A DNA stretch of 64,000 nt from Verrucomicrobiaceae bacterium (lineage in GTDB: Bacteria; Verrucomicrobiota; Verrucomicrobiia; Verrucomicrobiales; Verrucomicrobiaceae): contig JAIXSY010000041.1 of the NCBI GenBank assembly GCA_027484445.1, forward strand, positions 124,001 to 188,000. Reading direction: 5' to 3'. Position numbers and translations under genes: made by a program. This document shows, piece after piece, positions 1 to 8,602 of the stretch (the first letter of the stretch is position 1; every line of letters starts with the position of its first letter). Under the pieces are notes generated by a model. That model ran no database searches. It had not been told where the DNA came from and worked only from the letters and a program-made list of their open reading frames with translations.

Positions 1-237
1 AAAGCTGCGGCTGCCGAGCTGCTCGGATCTGAATCGACATGCCTCCAGCTCCTCGGGCATGTCCATGAACATGAACGGACGTCGCCGGCATCCTGGCTCA
101 GACTAGAGGGAAGGCGAGTTCCCTGCCTTTGGGCCTGAGTTCAGTGATTTGGGTGCCGCCCTTTTGCGGAGATTTCCACAAAATCGGGCTTGGTCTGCAA
201 GGCTCGACTGTGCTTTATCCAAGCCTGATTTTTGCCT
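1..237. other. Left-edge segment, no supported gene
   Basis: No convincing gene is visible. Frames 1 and 2 on the plus strand stay open to about base 138 and base 114 respectively, so this could be the tail of a gene that begins outside the window. Neither short peptide resembles a known family, including the PstA permease one might expect ahead of pstB. No clear promoter or terminator was seen. Confidence 0.3.
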
Positions 238-1023
238 ATGCCCGAGCCGACTGTAGCCACATGTGACGCCCACTTCATCCAAGTGGAGCGATTCAATTAT
301 GCCTATGGCGATCATCAGGTGTTGTTTGATGTCGATCTGAACCTGCATCGTGAGGATATCACGGCGCTGATTGGGCCTTCGGGGTGTGGGAAGAGCACGC
401 TGCTGCGGTCGATCAATCGGATCAATGACTTGGTCGAGAGCGCTCGGGTGGTCAGCGGCAGCATTCGCCTGGATGGCGTGGACATTTATGCCCCCGAGGT
501 GGATGTGATCAGCCTGCGCCGGAACGTGGGCATGGTGTTCCAGAAGTACAATCCTTTCCCCCGCAGTATCTTTGAAAATGCGGTGTATGGCCTGAGGGTC
601 GCAGGTGTCACGGACAAAAGGGAACTCGAAGAGGCAGCGGAGCGCAGCCTTCGTCTCGCTGCGCTGTGGGATGAGGTGAAGGACCGCCTGCATGAGCAGG
701 CCACCGGGCTGAGCGGTGGGCAGCAGCAGCGGCTATGCATCGCACGCGCCGTGGCCTTGCAGCCCCGTGTGCTGCTGATGGATGAGCCCTGCGCGGCGCT
801 AGACCCCATTGCCACAGCACGGATTGAGGACCTCATCGCCCAGCTTCGGGGGCAGTTCACCTTTGTCATCGTGACGCACAACATGGAGCAGGCGAAGCGC
901 ATCGCCGACAAGACGGCCTTCTTTTACAAAGGCCAGGTCATCGAGCATGACGACACGATGGAGATCTTTGGCAATCCACGCCAAAAGCTGACGGAGCAAT
1001 ACGTAACGGGACGACTTGTCTGA
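238..1023 (+). CDS. pstB: Phosphate ABC transporter ATP-binding protein PstB
   Basis: ATPase subunit of the high-affinity phosphate importer, acting on the cytoplasmic face of the inner membrane with PstC/PstA and the binding protein PstS. All ABC motifs are present: Walker A GPSGCGKST near residue 48, the Q-loop with VFQKYNPFP, the signature LSGGQQQR, Walker B VLLMDEP and the switch histidine in VTHNMEQA. The QKYNPFP and DEPCAALDP segments are typical of PstB rather than other ABC ATPases. Length (261 aa) is normal. The ATG at 238 is preferred over an in-frame TTG at 232; neither has a clear Shine-Dalgarno sequence. The usual partners are not seen: pstA would have to lie further left, and a sulfatase rather than phoU follows on the opposite strand. 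Regulation by the Pho system is likely from family knowledge, but no Pho box was recognised. Confidence 0.95.
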   Translation: MPEPTVATCDAHFIQVERFNYAYGDHQVLFDVDLNLHREDITALIGPSGCGKSTLLRSINRINDLVESARVVSGSIRLDGVDIYAPEVDVISLRRNVGMVFQKYNPFPRSIFENAVYGLRVAGVTDKRELEEAAERSLRLAALWDEVKDRLHEQATGLSGGQQQRLCIARAVALQPRVLLMDEPCAALDPIATARIEDLIAQLRGQFTFVIVTHNMEQAKRIADKTAFFYKGQVIEHDDTMEIFGNPRQKLTEQYVTGRLV

Positions 1024-1075
1024 GACCGACGGCTGCTGAGCAGAGGCAAGAGCGGAACTGCGCGCGAAGGTTGAT

Positions 1076-2629
1076 TCAGGGCTTCAGCGGTTCTTTTTCA
1101 AAGTCTGTGGGCAGCACCCAGCCAGCTTTGACCTTTTCGCCACGCATGAATTTTTCATAAAAGCCGGTGCCTTGGGTCACTGGGTAGTCGTCAAAGACCT
1201 TACCCTGACCTGCCATGCGCGGGTCGTTTTGTGCCCTTAGTTCCGCCTCCATGCGCTCGCGCAGTTGGGTCACGGTCGCGGTGTGCAGGGACTCCGCCGC
1301 GAGATTCTGCACCGCGTGGGCATCCACCGTGAGGTCGTAGAGTTCCTCGCTCGGCCTCATGCCAAAGTTGAGCTGCCAGTAGCGATTCGTGCGCTGCTGG
1401 CGACCCAGTTCCAGGATCAGGCTTTTGGTTGGGCTGGCATCCGTGTCGAGATAACCGGTTTCGGGGTTGCCCGCTGGCCAGCGGCTGGGTTCGTGATTTT
1501 TCAGGTAGAGGTGCTGCGCGGTGACAATGCCGCGGATGGGGTAGCCGACGTCGTTGGGACGGCCTACATCGGTCCTCTCCTTGCCAATGAGGGTGTGATC
1601 ACGCTCAGGGATGACTCGTCCGCTTTGCTCACTTTCCAGGATGGGGCGCCAGCTCTTGCCGGTGATGGGTTTCATGCCGCTTTCGGCTTCGGTGATTCCG
1701 GCGTAGTCCAGCACGGTGGGCGCGATGTCGGTGAAGTTGACGAAGTCATGCACGACACGTCCGGTTTTTTTCATACCGGCGGGAAAGCGCACGGCTAGCG
1801 GCACATGGTTGCTGTCAGGGTAGGCGTGGCCCTTGCTGCGAGGAAAAGGCATGCCGTGATCGGCAGTGACGATGATGAGGGTGCGATCCAGCAGACCGCG
1901 CTTCTCCAGCTCAGCAATCATGCGGCCGAGGTGGCGGTCGGTGTGCTCCACCTCGTAGGCATAGTCCAGCAGGTCATGCCGGACGATCTCGTCATCAGGC
2001 CAAGTGTTGGGCACTCGCGGGATGTCGGCGAGCTTTTTGCCACCCTTTTTCACACCGGACTGGTACTCGTACTCGCGGTGTGGCTCCAGGCTGCCATACC
2101 AAAAGCACCAGGGTCGGTCCGCAGGTGCCTCGTCGAGAAAGTCGATGAAGTTCGATGCGTAGTCATTGCCCGTCATGCCAGAGGTCGGCGGTGGTGCCTT
2201 GCGCTTGGCGTAGGGTTTGCCGGTGATCTGCCGGGGTTTGCCCTTGGCATCGTTGGCGATGCCAGGGCCCCAACCTTTGCCCGTGATGCCCATGTGCCAG
2301 CCGCGCTCGGTCAGCACCTCAGGCCAGCTTTTCAGATGCGGGGGAAAGTAGGCCATGTGATTGCCCGCCTGCTCATTCTGCCAAGCATGACGACCGGTCA
2401 GCACGATGGCCCGGGAGGGGGCGCACTTGGCCACAGGCGTGTAGGCCTGGGTGAAGAGCACCCCCTCCCGCGCGATGCGGTCAAAGGCTGGGGTCTTTAC
2501 CCAGGTCGTGCCATAGACGCCCGCGTGCGCGCCCCAATCATCTGCGATGGCGAAAAGAATGTTCGGGCGCTCTGCAGCCCTGAGGGTGGAGATGGCGAGA
2601 ACGACGAGGCTAAGGAACAGGCGGACCAT
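1076..2629 (-). CDS. Secreted sulfatase (heparan N-sulfatase/arylsulfatase type)
   Basis: Type I sulfatase that probably releases sulfate from sulfated polysaccharides outside the cytoplasm. It starts with a signal peptide (MVRLFLSLVVLAISTLRAAE). The metal-binding pair DD is at residues 30-31 in FAIADDWG. The core C-A-P-S-R motif is at residues 69-73; its Cys69 would be converted to formylglycine by an anaerobic or FGE-type maturase encoded elsewhere. A second metal site is seen in VTADHGM. Length (517 aa) is usual. Overall layout (KTPAFDRIAREGVLFTQAY, TGRHAWQNEQAG) resembles the N-sulfoglucosamine sulfohydrolase branch, but the substrate cannot be read from sequence alone. It is convergent with pstB and stands alone; sulfatases are abundant in this phylum. 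Confidence 0.92.
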   Translation of the reverse strand: MVRLFLSLVVLAISTLRAAERPNILFAIADDWGAHAGVYGTTWVKTPAFDRIAREGVLFTQAYTPVAKCAPSRAIVLTGRHAWQNEQAGNHMAYFPPHLKSWPEVLTERGWHMGITGKGWGPGIANDAKGKPRQITGKPYAKRKAPPPTSGMTGNDYASNFIDFLDEAPADRPWCFWYGSLEPHREYEYQSGVKKGGKKLADIPRVPNTWPDDEIVRHDLLDYAYEVEHTDRHLGRMIAELEKRGLLDRTLIIVTADHGMPFPRSKGHAYPDSNHVPLAVRFPAGMKKTGRVVHDFVNFTDIAPTVLDYAGITEAESGMKPITGKSWRPILESEQSGRVIPERDHTLIGKERTDVGRPNDVGYPIRGIVTAQHLYLKNHEPSRWPAGNPETGYLDTDASPTKSLILELGRQQRTNRYWQLNFGMRPSEELYDLTVDAHAVQNLAAESLHTATVTQLRERMEAELRAQNDPRMAGQGKVFDDYPVTQGTGFYEKFMRGEKVKAGWVLPTDFEKEPLKP

Positions 2630-2673
2630 AGGGCAGGGCTAAACGCACCCTGAGGCGAAATCTTCCCGCCCAC

Positions 2674-2907
2674 TCAGGGCTGGGCTGAAATCCAGGCGGC
2701 GATGGTCTCCGGCGTACGCAAATGCTCGCGCGAGACCTCTGCCTGCGGCAATGGGCGCCCCGCCGCTGTCTCCAGCACCAGCAGGAGTTGCATCACCGCC
2801 AGGGAATCCAGCCCGAGTGCGAAGAGATCACTTTCTGGGAGCAGAGCTTCCTCCATGTCCAGGATTTGGTTCTGCTGAATGAGATCAATGACGTGCGCCG
2901 CTAACAT
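2674..2907 (-). CDS. Acyl/peptidyl carrier protein-like protein
   Basis: Small (77 aa) acidic four-helix protein with a phosphopantetheine attachment motif LGLDSLAVMQ; the serine is expected to carry the 4'-phosphopantetheine arm. N-terminal LAAHVIDLIQQ and the long helix after the serine (LLLVLETAAG) fit the PP-binding fold. It is not the housekeeping AcpP: the usual fatty-acid genes are not adjacent and the sequence is divergent. No adenylation, ketosynthase or condensation gene lies nearby, so the acyl or aminoacyl partner is unknown. Upstream it diverges from exbB. Confidence 0.8.
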   Translation of the reverse strand: MLAAHVIDLIQQNQILDMEEALLPESDLFALGLDSLAVMQLLLVLETAAGRPLPQAEVSREHLRTPETIAAWISAQP

Positions 2908-3021
2908 GAAAGAAGGTCAAGAGGGCTGAAAAGCGCATCACGACCCGTGTCAAGGAATTGTCTCGAAGGCAGCGGTGTCCCTTCTTGCAAGGCTGCCTGT
3001 GGCGCGTACTATCCGCGCTCC

Positions 3022-3834
3022 ATGCCGATTCACCGTCTCTTTTCAGCCGCCGCCCTGCTGTCGCTCTTCCTTGCCTGCATGACCCCTGCAGCGGAGGCCC
3101 AGACTGCGGCCCCAGCTGCTGCGGCTGAAGCCGTGGCAGAGACCCCTGAAAATCCGTATGCCGCCGCGCTAACACTGGATGGTTTTGTCCAGCGCACGGG
3201 CATCATGGCCTACCCACTGATCGGCCTGTCCATGGTCACAGCCTTCTTCATTGTGCTGTTCACCTTCACCGTCCGCCAGGGCACCGTGGTGAGTGATGCC
3301 TTCATGAACAGCGCAGATGCTCTGATCCGAAAGCAGGATTACTTGGGATTGCTGGCAGTGTGCAATCGGCGGAACGAGTGCATCGCCCGCATCACGGCCA
3401 AGACGCTGGACTTCGCCACGCGCAATCCATCCGCCAGTTTTGAAGAGGTGAAGGAGGTGACGGAAGCCGAGGGCAACCGCCAATCCAGCCTGCTGCTGGC
3501 CCGGATCGCCTACCTGGGCGACATCGGGGCAGTGGCCCCGATGATCGGCCTGCTGGGCACGACGCTGGGCATGATCACGACCTTCCACGAGATCTCCAAC
3601 ACGCAGTATGGCGGCAGCAATCAACTCGGTCTGGCACAGGGTGTGTCAGAGGCGCTGCTCTGCACGGCCTCGGGGCTGGTCATCGGCATCCCGGCGCTGA
3701 TTTTCTACGCCATCTTCCGCGGCAAGGTGAACCGACTGATCTCGGAGATGGAGGCAGCCACCACGCACATCATGGCCCTGCTGGCCGTGCAGTACAAGCG
3801 CGCGGCCCGTGCTGCCGCTGGTCGTGCTGAGTGA
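3022..3834 (+). CDS. exbB: MotA/TolQ/ExbB proton channel family protein
   Basis: Inner-membrane channel subunit that, with ExbD, converts proton flow into mechanical energy for an envelope process. The ATG at 3022 is chosen because it gives a clean signal or first membrane segment (FSAAALLSLFLACM); an upstream in-frame GTG at 2947 would add a non-hydrophobic leader. Further membrane segments are IMAYPLIGLSMVTAFFIVLFTF near residue 70, IAYLGDIGAVAPMIGLLGTT near 165 and LLCTASGLVIGIPALIFYAIF near 215. The GLLGTTLGMITTF and SEALLCTASGLVIGIPALI signatures are diagnostic. The Ala/Gln-rich periplasmic N-terminus is typical of the longer ExbB forms. ExbD and a TPR protein follow closely in the same direction; no TonB is present. 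Confidence 0.9.
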   Translation: MPIHRLFSAAALLSLFLACMTPAAEAQTAAPAAAAEAVAETPENPYAAALTLDGFVQRTGIMAYPLIGLSMVTAFFIVLFTFTVRQGTVVSDAFMNSADALIRKQDYLGLLAVCNRRNECIARITAKTLDFATRNPSASFEEVKEVTEAEGNRQSSLLLARIAYLGDIGAVAPMIGLLGTTLGMITTFHEISNTQYGGSNQLGLAQGVSEALLCTASGLVIGIPALIFYAIFRGKVNRLISEMEAATTHIMALLAVQYKRAARAAAGRAE

Positions 3835-3860
3835 TCCACCCCCTGCCCCTTCCCCCACCT

Positions 3861-4298
3861 ATGAATTTTCGCAAACAAACCTCCATCGAGCCGACGCCCA
3901 TGCAGCTGGCTCCGCTGGTGGATGTGCTTTTCCTCCTCGTCATCTTCTTCGCCGTGACCTCTCATTACGCGAAGAACGAGCAGGTCATGGACATCAGCGT
4001 GCCGGCTGCCGATGAGGGGAAGGAAAAAGAAAGCCGCAATGTCGGTGAGATCATCATCAACATCAAAACAGCGGGTGAAATCATCGTGAATGGGCAGCAG
4101 CTCACCGAAGATGAGCTTTTGATCAAACTGAAGAACATCTCTACCGTGTTCAAGGATCAGGCCGTCATCCTGCGTGGCGATGAAGTGGCAAACTACAAGC
4201 ATGTGATCCGCGTGCTGGACACCTGCCAGAAGGCAGGCATCTGGAACATCGCCTTTGCCACGCGCAAACCAGAGGCAGAGAGCCCCAAGAATCCGTGA
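3861..4298 (+). CDS. exbD: Biopolymer transport protein ExbD/TolR family
   Basis: Partner of the upstream ExbB-like channel. One N-terminal membrane helix (QLAPLVDVLFLLVIFFAVTS) contains the conserved Asp of the LVDVLF motif, the proton-carrying residue in ExbD/TolR; a periplasmic domain follows. Length is 145 aa. The ATG at 3861 is preferred because the conserved family start (NFRK...PTPMQLAPLVDV) begins there, whereas a GTG at 3831 would overlap the exbB stop and add a proline-rich leader. The conserved periplasmic core VILRGDE...YKHVIRVLDTCQKAGI is intact. It lies 26 bases downstream of exbB and about 50 bases upstream of the TPR gene, so the three are probably one transcript. Confidence 0.9.
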   Translation: MNFRKQTSIEPTPMQLAPLVDVLFLLVIFFAVTSHYAKNEQVMDISVPAADEGKEKESRNVGEIIINIKTAGEIIVNGQQLTEDELLIKLKNISTVFKDQAVILRGDEVANYKHVIRVLDTCQKAGIWNIAFATRKPEAESPKNP

Positions 4299-4346
4299 AC
4301 TGAGATGAGAGTCCCCCCGTCCAAGACGCCCGCGCCTGCCCGCCTC

Positions 4347-6812
4347 ATGAGATTCACGACCCTGCTCTCACTCTCGGTACTGACCCTGCTGCCCCTGGCC
4401 GCGCCAGGGCAGGGAGTGCCCAAGGCCGTGCCGCTGGATGATGCCGAACCGAGCGTGCCACGGGCCGTGCCCGTCGCACCGGAAGAGGCCCGCCGCGCCG
4501 TGCCTGCGGAGCCCATGGCCGCCCCAAAGCCCAAAGGGCCAGATGAAGATCTCTTCGACTACGCGACGCTGGCCTACGACCGCAGCGAATGGGGCATCGC
4601 CGCCGAGTCCTTGGGCAAGTATCTGCAAGACTATCCCTCTGGCCGCCATGTCGCGACAGCGCTGTTCCGCATCGGCGAATGCTACATGAAGCAGAACCAG
4701 ATGAAAGCCGCAGAGACCTACTACGAAGAAGTGGTGAAGCGCTATCCCGAGAGCGAAGGTGCACCCTCAGCCGCCTATCGCCTTGGAGCGCTGCGGTTCA
4801 ATGCGCGCGACTTTGATCAGTCTGCCCGCATGTTCTCCTTTAGCGAATCGCGCAGCAAACTCCCGCAGGTGCGGCTAGCGGCCAGCTTTAACAAAGCCCG
4901 GGCCTACCAAATGCTAGGAGACACGAAGCGCCAGATGGCAGCGCTGAACAACGTGCTGATGGCCAAGACCGACAACCCCTACCGTGAAGCGGCTTTGCTG
5001 AGCCTGGGCACCCTTTACCTCGCAGGGGATAAAAAAGCCGAAGCGCTGCCGCTTTTCACCGAACTCATCCAGAGCAGCAAGGACAACGCGGTGATCGCTG
5101 AAGCCTCCGTGAAGGCAGGCGTGCTGCACGCGGAGATGGGCAAGCCCGAACTCGCTGTGCCCCTCTTCGAGCAGGCGCTCAAGATCCGGGAAACCAGTGA
5201 AGGCAACCGCAGCATCGCCCTGGTGGGTGTGGTGCAGGCGCTGTTCGCGAAAGGGGACTACGACGGCGTCATCCACAACTACAACGCCAACGCCGCCGTG
5301 CTGCCCGAAGGTGATACCCGGCCCAAAATGCTGCTCATGGTGGGAAATGCTTTCCGCATGAAGAAAAGCTACGCGCGCGCTGTGGAGACTTACTTGATGG
5401 TCGAGCAAGCAGGCCCCACCACCGAGGCCGCCTTTGAGGCAGGCTACTGGAAACTCTACTGCTTCTATCTCCTGGATGACAAGGACTTGGCCGAATTTGC
5501 GACCAACTTCATCGTGCGGAATGCGACAGCGCGCCCTGACCATGAGTTCATGAATCTGGCCCGGCTGATCCGCGCCGATCATTACTTCAACAAACAGAAC
5601 TACAAAGAGGCCTCGACCAGCTTTGCCGAGGTGAAGCTGGAAAAACTGCCCGCAAAGCTGCAACCCGGCACCCTTTTCAACAAAGCCTGGTCCCTGGCTG
5701 AATCCGCCCGCACGCAGGAAGCGATCGGTGCCTTTACCCAATTCCTGGACAGCCATCCAGCGCATGAGCTCGTGCCGCGCGCCCTGGCCCGCCGGGGACT
5801 GGCCTACCGCGATGCCAAGGACACGCCCAATGCCCTCTCCGACTTCCGCAAAGTGGTGGAAACCCACCCGAACTCAGACGCGGTGGAACTCGCCTACCTC
5901 CAGATGGGCCTCATCGCCGCCGAAGCGCGGGATCACAAGGCTGCCGTGGCTGCCTACGAGATGCTGGTGAAGAAATTCCCCACCAGTCCAGCCGCCGCAC
6001 AGGCATGGTTTGGCATCGGTCGCGCTCGCTTCGCCCTGCAGGAATGGGCGGCCTGCATTGAGGCACTGCAAAAGTGCATCAGCATCGACAAGAAGACCTA
6101 CCTTGACTCCGCCAGTCAGATGATCATCCAGGCCTGGTATGTGCAGCAAAACGCCGAAGAGCTCGGCAAAGCGGTCGATGACTACAAAAAAGCGAATGCC
6201 AATGCTGTGGTGCCACCAAACATCCTGACCTGGCTGGGCATCACGCTCTTCAATCGCAAGAACTACAGCCGCTCCGCCCACTTCCTGACCGCAGCCTCCA
6301 CCCCCGATGCGCCCGAAAACACCGATCAGATGGTCTGGAACTACCTGGGCCAAGCATTTCTGCAAACAGGCGACTACGAGAGCAGCATCAAAGCCACCGA
6401 GCACTTCCTGAAAAACACACCCGAAGGCGCAGCCAAAGCACGCGCCCTGCACACAAAGAGCAGCGCACTTCTCGGTCTGGGAAAGTTTGATGAAGCGGAA
6501 GCCGTCGTGCAGGAGGGGCTGTCCTTTGCCAAGGATGGCAAGCCGCAGGCCATGCTGCTCATCCTCCAGGGTGACATCCTGGCCGCGCTGGGGGACAAGC
6601 TGGCTGCTGAGGGACAGCAGGCCGCTGCCCATGACAAGTTCGGTGCTGCCGCAGGCAAATACATGATCCCCGCGCAGTTCTTCGACGACGAGCAGATCAC
6701 CCCCGAAGCTCTGGAAAAAGCCGCCAAGGCGCTCGAGAAAAGCGGCCAAACGGAAAAAGCCGCTGACTTCCGCCGCCTGCTCAAAGAAAAGTATCCCGCC
6801 CAAGCCCCCTAA
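4347..6812 (+). CDS. Secreted tetratricopeptide-repeat protein linked to ExbBD
   Basis: Large (821 aa) periplasmic repeat scaffold. The ATG at 4347 gives a signal peptide (RFTTLLSLSVLTLLPLAAPGQG); an ATG at 4305 would add a basic proline-rich leader. A Pro/Val/Ala-rich linker follows, then TPR units over most of the length, for example FDYATLAYDRSEWGIAAESL, ALFRIGECYMKQNQMKAAE, PSAAYRLGALRFNARDFDQSA and AWFGIGRARFALQEWAACIEAL. Such TPR proteins are often coded with ExbB/ExbD in Planctomycetes and Verrucomicrobia and resemble YbgF/CpoB or BamD-type helpers in architecture. The inferred role is to organise or sense envelope assembly powered by the channel. No enzymatic domain is visible and the specific partner is unknown. 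Confidence 0.85.
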   Translation: MRFTTLLSLSVLTLLPLAAPGQGVPKAVPLDDAEPSVPRAVPVAPEEARRAVPAEPMAAPKPKGPDEDLFDYATLAYDRSEWGIAAESLGKYLQDYPSGRHVATALFRIGECYMKQNQMKAAETYYEEVVKRYPESEGAPSAAYRLGALRFNARDFDQSARMFSFSESRSKLPQVRLAASFNKARAYQMLGDTKRQMAALNNVLMAKTDNPYREAALLSLGTLYLAGDKKAEALPLFTELIQSSKDNAVIAEASVKAGVLHAEMGKPELAVPLFEQALKIRETSEGNRSIALVGVVQALFAKGDYDGVIHNYNANAAVLPEGDTRPKMLLMVGNAFRMKKSYARAVETYLMVEQAGPTTEAAFEAGYWKLYCFYLLDDKDLAEFATNFIVRNATARPDHEFMNLARLIRADHYFNKQNYKEASTSFAEVKLEKLPAKLQPGTLFNKAWSLAESARTQEAIGAFTQFLDSHPAHELVPRALARRGLAYRDAKDTPNALSDFRKVVETHPNSDAVELAYLQMGLIAAEARDHKAAVAAYEMLVKKFPTSPAAAQAWFGIGRARFALQEWAACIEALQKCISIDKKTYLDSASQMIIQAWYVQQNAEELGKAVDDYKKANANAVVPPNILTWLGITLFNRKNYSRSAHFLTAASTPDAPENTDQMVWNYLGQAFLQTGDYESSIKATEHFLKNTPEGAAKARALHTKSSALLGLGKFDEAEAVVQEGLSFAKDGKPQAMLLILQGDILAALGDKLAAEGQQAAAHDKFGAAAGKYMIPAQFFDDEQITPEALEKAAKALEKSGQTEKAADFRRLLKEKYPAQAP

Positions 6813-6863
6813 GTCCGCAACCCCGCATCGGCCCCTGCCTTCACCCCCATTTCCTCCACGACC

Positions 6864-7919
6864 ATGAGCTTGATGAACTACCTCAAAGGACAATTCCTGG
6901 AAATCATCCAATTCCAGGACGACTCGCGCGACACACTGGTCTGGCGTTTCCCCGACGAGGACAAGGAAATCAAACGCGGCGCTCAGCTCATCGTGCGCGA
7001 ATCCCAGGTAGCGCAGTTCCTCTACCTGGGACAGTTCGGTGATACCTTCGCCCCCGGAAAGCATGACCTCGTCACGGACAACATCCCGATCCTGTCCACG
7101 CTGAAGGGCTGGAAGTATGGATTTGAAAGCCCCTTCAAGGCAGACGTTTACTTCATCAACACCCGCCTGTTCACCGGCAACAAATGGGGCACCAGCAATC
7201 CGGTGATGATGCGTGACCCTGACTTTGGCATCGTCCGCGTGCGTGCCTTTGGCACCTTCGACTTCCGCATCTCGGACCCGAAGCTTTTCCTCAAGGAAGT
7301 CAGCGGCTCAGACCACCACTTCCGGCTGGATGAATTCGCCGACACCATGCGCAGTCGCATTGTTAGTGTCTTCACAGATGCACTGGCCTCTGCCAAAGTG
7401 CCCGTGCTGGACCTTGCCACACGCTACAGCGAGTTGGGTGATGCCCTGCTGCCCCTCATCAATCCCCAAACGCAGACCAAGTATGGGATCGAGATCACCA
7501 GCTTCATCCTCGAAAACGCCTCGGTGCCACCCGAGGTCGAGCAGGCCATCGACAAACGCAGCAGCATGAGCGCGATTGGCAATCTGAACGACTACGTGAA
7601 GTTCCAGATGGCTGAAGGCATGGCCAAAGGCGGCACCGGAGTCGCTGGTTCAGCGGCAGAGATCGCCATGGGTTTCGGCATGGCGCAACAAATGATGGCC
7701 CAAGGTGCCTTCCAGGTCGGTGGCACAGCTCCCGCAGCTGCGGCTCCCACGGCCGCCCCAGCGCTTGACGTCCTGACCCCTGCTCAAGTCGCCCAAAGTC
7801 TGGGCGTGACTGAGGCAGACGTGATCGCCAGCATCGAAGCTGGAGACCTGAAGGGGAAAAAGATCGGCAGCCAATACCGCATCACCCCTGCCGCTCTGAA
7901 CGAGTTCATGGCGCACTGA
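6864..7919 (+). CDS. SPFH-domain protein with C-terminal helix-turn-helix
   Basis: 351-residue protein. Residues 1-240 match the SPFH/YdjI ('virion core protein') family: GQFLEIIQFQDDSRDTLVWR near the N-terminus, then QVAQFLYLGQFGDTFAPGKH, the strand set around GIVRVRAFGTFDFRISDP, and the helical part ending QAIDKRSSMSAIGNLNDY. A Gly/Met/Ala-rich stretch (MGFGMAQQMMAQGAF) is followed by about 53 residues (LTPAQVAQSLGVTEADVIAS...) that look like an excisionase/MerR-type helix-turn-helix, a place where related proteins usually carry a zinc ribbon. No signal peptide is present, so it is probably cytoplasmic or on the inner membrane face. It begins 51 bases after the TPR gene and may be the last gene of the exbB cluster. 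Function unknown; SPFH proteins form oligomeric scaffolds. Confidence 0.85.
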   Translation: MSLMNYLKGQFLEIIQFQDDSRDTLVWRFPDEDKEIKRGAQLIVRESQVAQFLYLGQFGDTFAPGKHDLVTDNIPILSTLKGWKYGFESPFKADVYFINTRLFTGNKWGTSNPVMMRDPDFGIVRVRAFGTFDFRISDPKLFLKEVSGSDHHFRLDEFADTMRSRIVSVFTDALASAKVPVLDLATRYSELGDALLPLINPQTQTKYGIEITSFILENASVPPEVEQAIDKRSSMSAIGNLNDYVKFQMAEGMAKGGTGVAGSAAEIAMGFGMAQQMMAQGAFQVGGTAPAAAAPTAAPALDVLTPAQVAQSLGVTEADVIASIEAGDLKGKKIGSQYRITPAALNEFMAH

Positions 7920-8062
7920 TCCCCACGGGCCAAGAACCTACAGCCATAGCGCCCCTGGGAGAACGAACTTCCAAGTGCGTTGGGAAGAAAACGCGTTTGG
8001 CAATTCGTGTCCAAGGCAGCAGCACGGTCAAACGACCTTCGTGTGAACGAGATCGGGCCACG

Positions 8063-8094
8063 AAAAAGCGGAACACCGTTGCCGGGTTCCGCTT
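8063..8094 (-). terminator. Rho-independent terminator of the RRM gene
   Basis: Perfect 9-bp stem AAGCGGAAC/GTTCCGCTT (8066-8074 with 8086-8094) around an 11-base loop. Read on the minus strand it is followed by TTTTT (8067-8063). It lies about 40 bases beyond the stop codon of the minus-strand RNA-binding protein gene. Confidence 0.85.
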
Positions 8095-8131
8095 GGGTTA
8101 AAGTTGAGGAATGAAATGGAGGAAAAGGGAA

Positions 8132-8602
8132 TCACCAGCGCTCTTCGCCGCCGTCGAAGCCACCTTTGCCACGACGATCATCGCGTTCCCATTTCTTGCC
8201 GCCACCGCCGCCGCCACCACCGTAGCCGCCACGGCCACCGCCGCCGCCGCCACCACCGCCGTAGCCGCCGCGACCTCCGCCGCCGCCACCACCGCCACCG
8301 TAGCCGCCGCGACCTCCGCCGCCGCCACCACCACCAAAACCACCGGGACGCTCTTCACGAGGACGGGCTTCATTGATGGCGAGCTGGCGTCCACCAAACT
8401 CTTTGCCATTCAATCCAGCAATCGCTGCCTGCATGGCCTCAGGGGTATCCATGCTGACAAAGGCAAACCCACGTGGGCGACCGCTTTCACGGTCGATCGG
8501 CAGGAAAACATCGGTGACGCCGCCGAACTGACCAAAAAGGTCGGTGATTTCCTGGGCGCTGGCTTTGAAGGGGAGATTCCCCACATACATCTTGGTGTTC
8601 AT
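8132..8602 (-). CDS. Glycine-rich RNA-binding protein (single RRM)
   Basis: 156-residue protein with one RNA-recognition motif at residues 3-80: RNP2 is MYVGNL (5-10) and RNP1 is RGFAFVSM (44-51), both with the aromatic residues that stack on RNA. The C-terminal half is almost pure glycine with regularly spaced Arg and Tyr (GGYGGGGGGGGGR repeated), ending in a charged KKWERDDRRGKGG tail. This matches the bacterial/cyanobacterial Rbp type, where the RRM binds single-stranded RNA and the Gly-rich tail mediates clustering or protein contacts; cold or stress induction is common in that family. It is monocistronic, with its own terminator downstream. Nearly 360 bases separate it from the divergent lipoprotein gene, leaving room for a regulated leader. 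Confidence 0.93.
   Translation of the reverse strand: MNTKMYVGNLPFKASAQEITDLFGQFGGVTDVFLPIDRESGRPRGFAFVSMDTPEAMQAAIAGLNGKEFGGRQLAINEARPREERPGGFGGGGGGGGRGGYGGGGGGGGGRGGYGGGGGGGGGRGGYGGGGGGGGKKWERDDRRGKGGFDGGEERW
8208..8335. repeat. 39-bp tandem repeats coding for the Gly-rich tail
   Basis: Three to four imperfect copies of a 39-bp unit (13 codons, GGYGGGGGGGGGR) inside the RRM gene. On the plus strand it reads as runs of CCG/CCA triplets interrupted by GTAGCCGCC. The triplet-rich make-up should make copy number prone to slippage without shifting frame. Confidence 0.8.
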
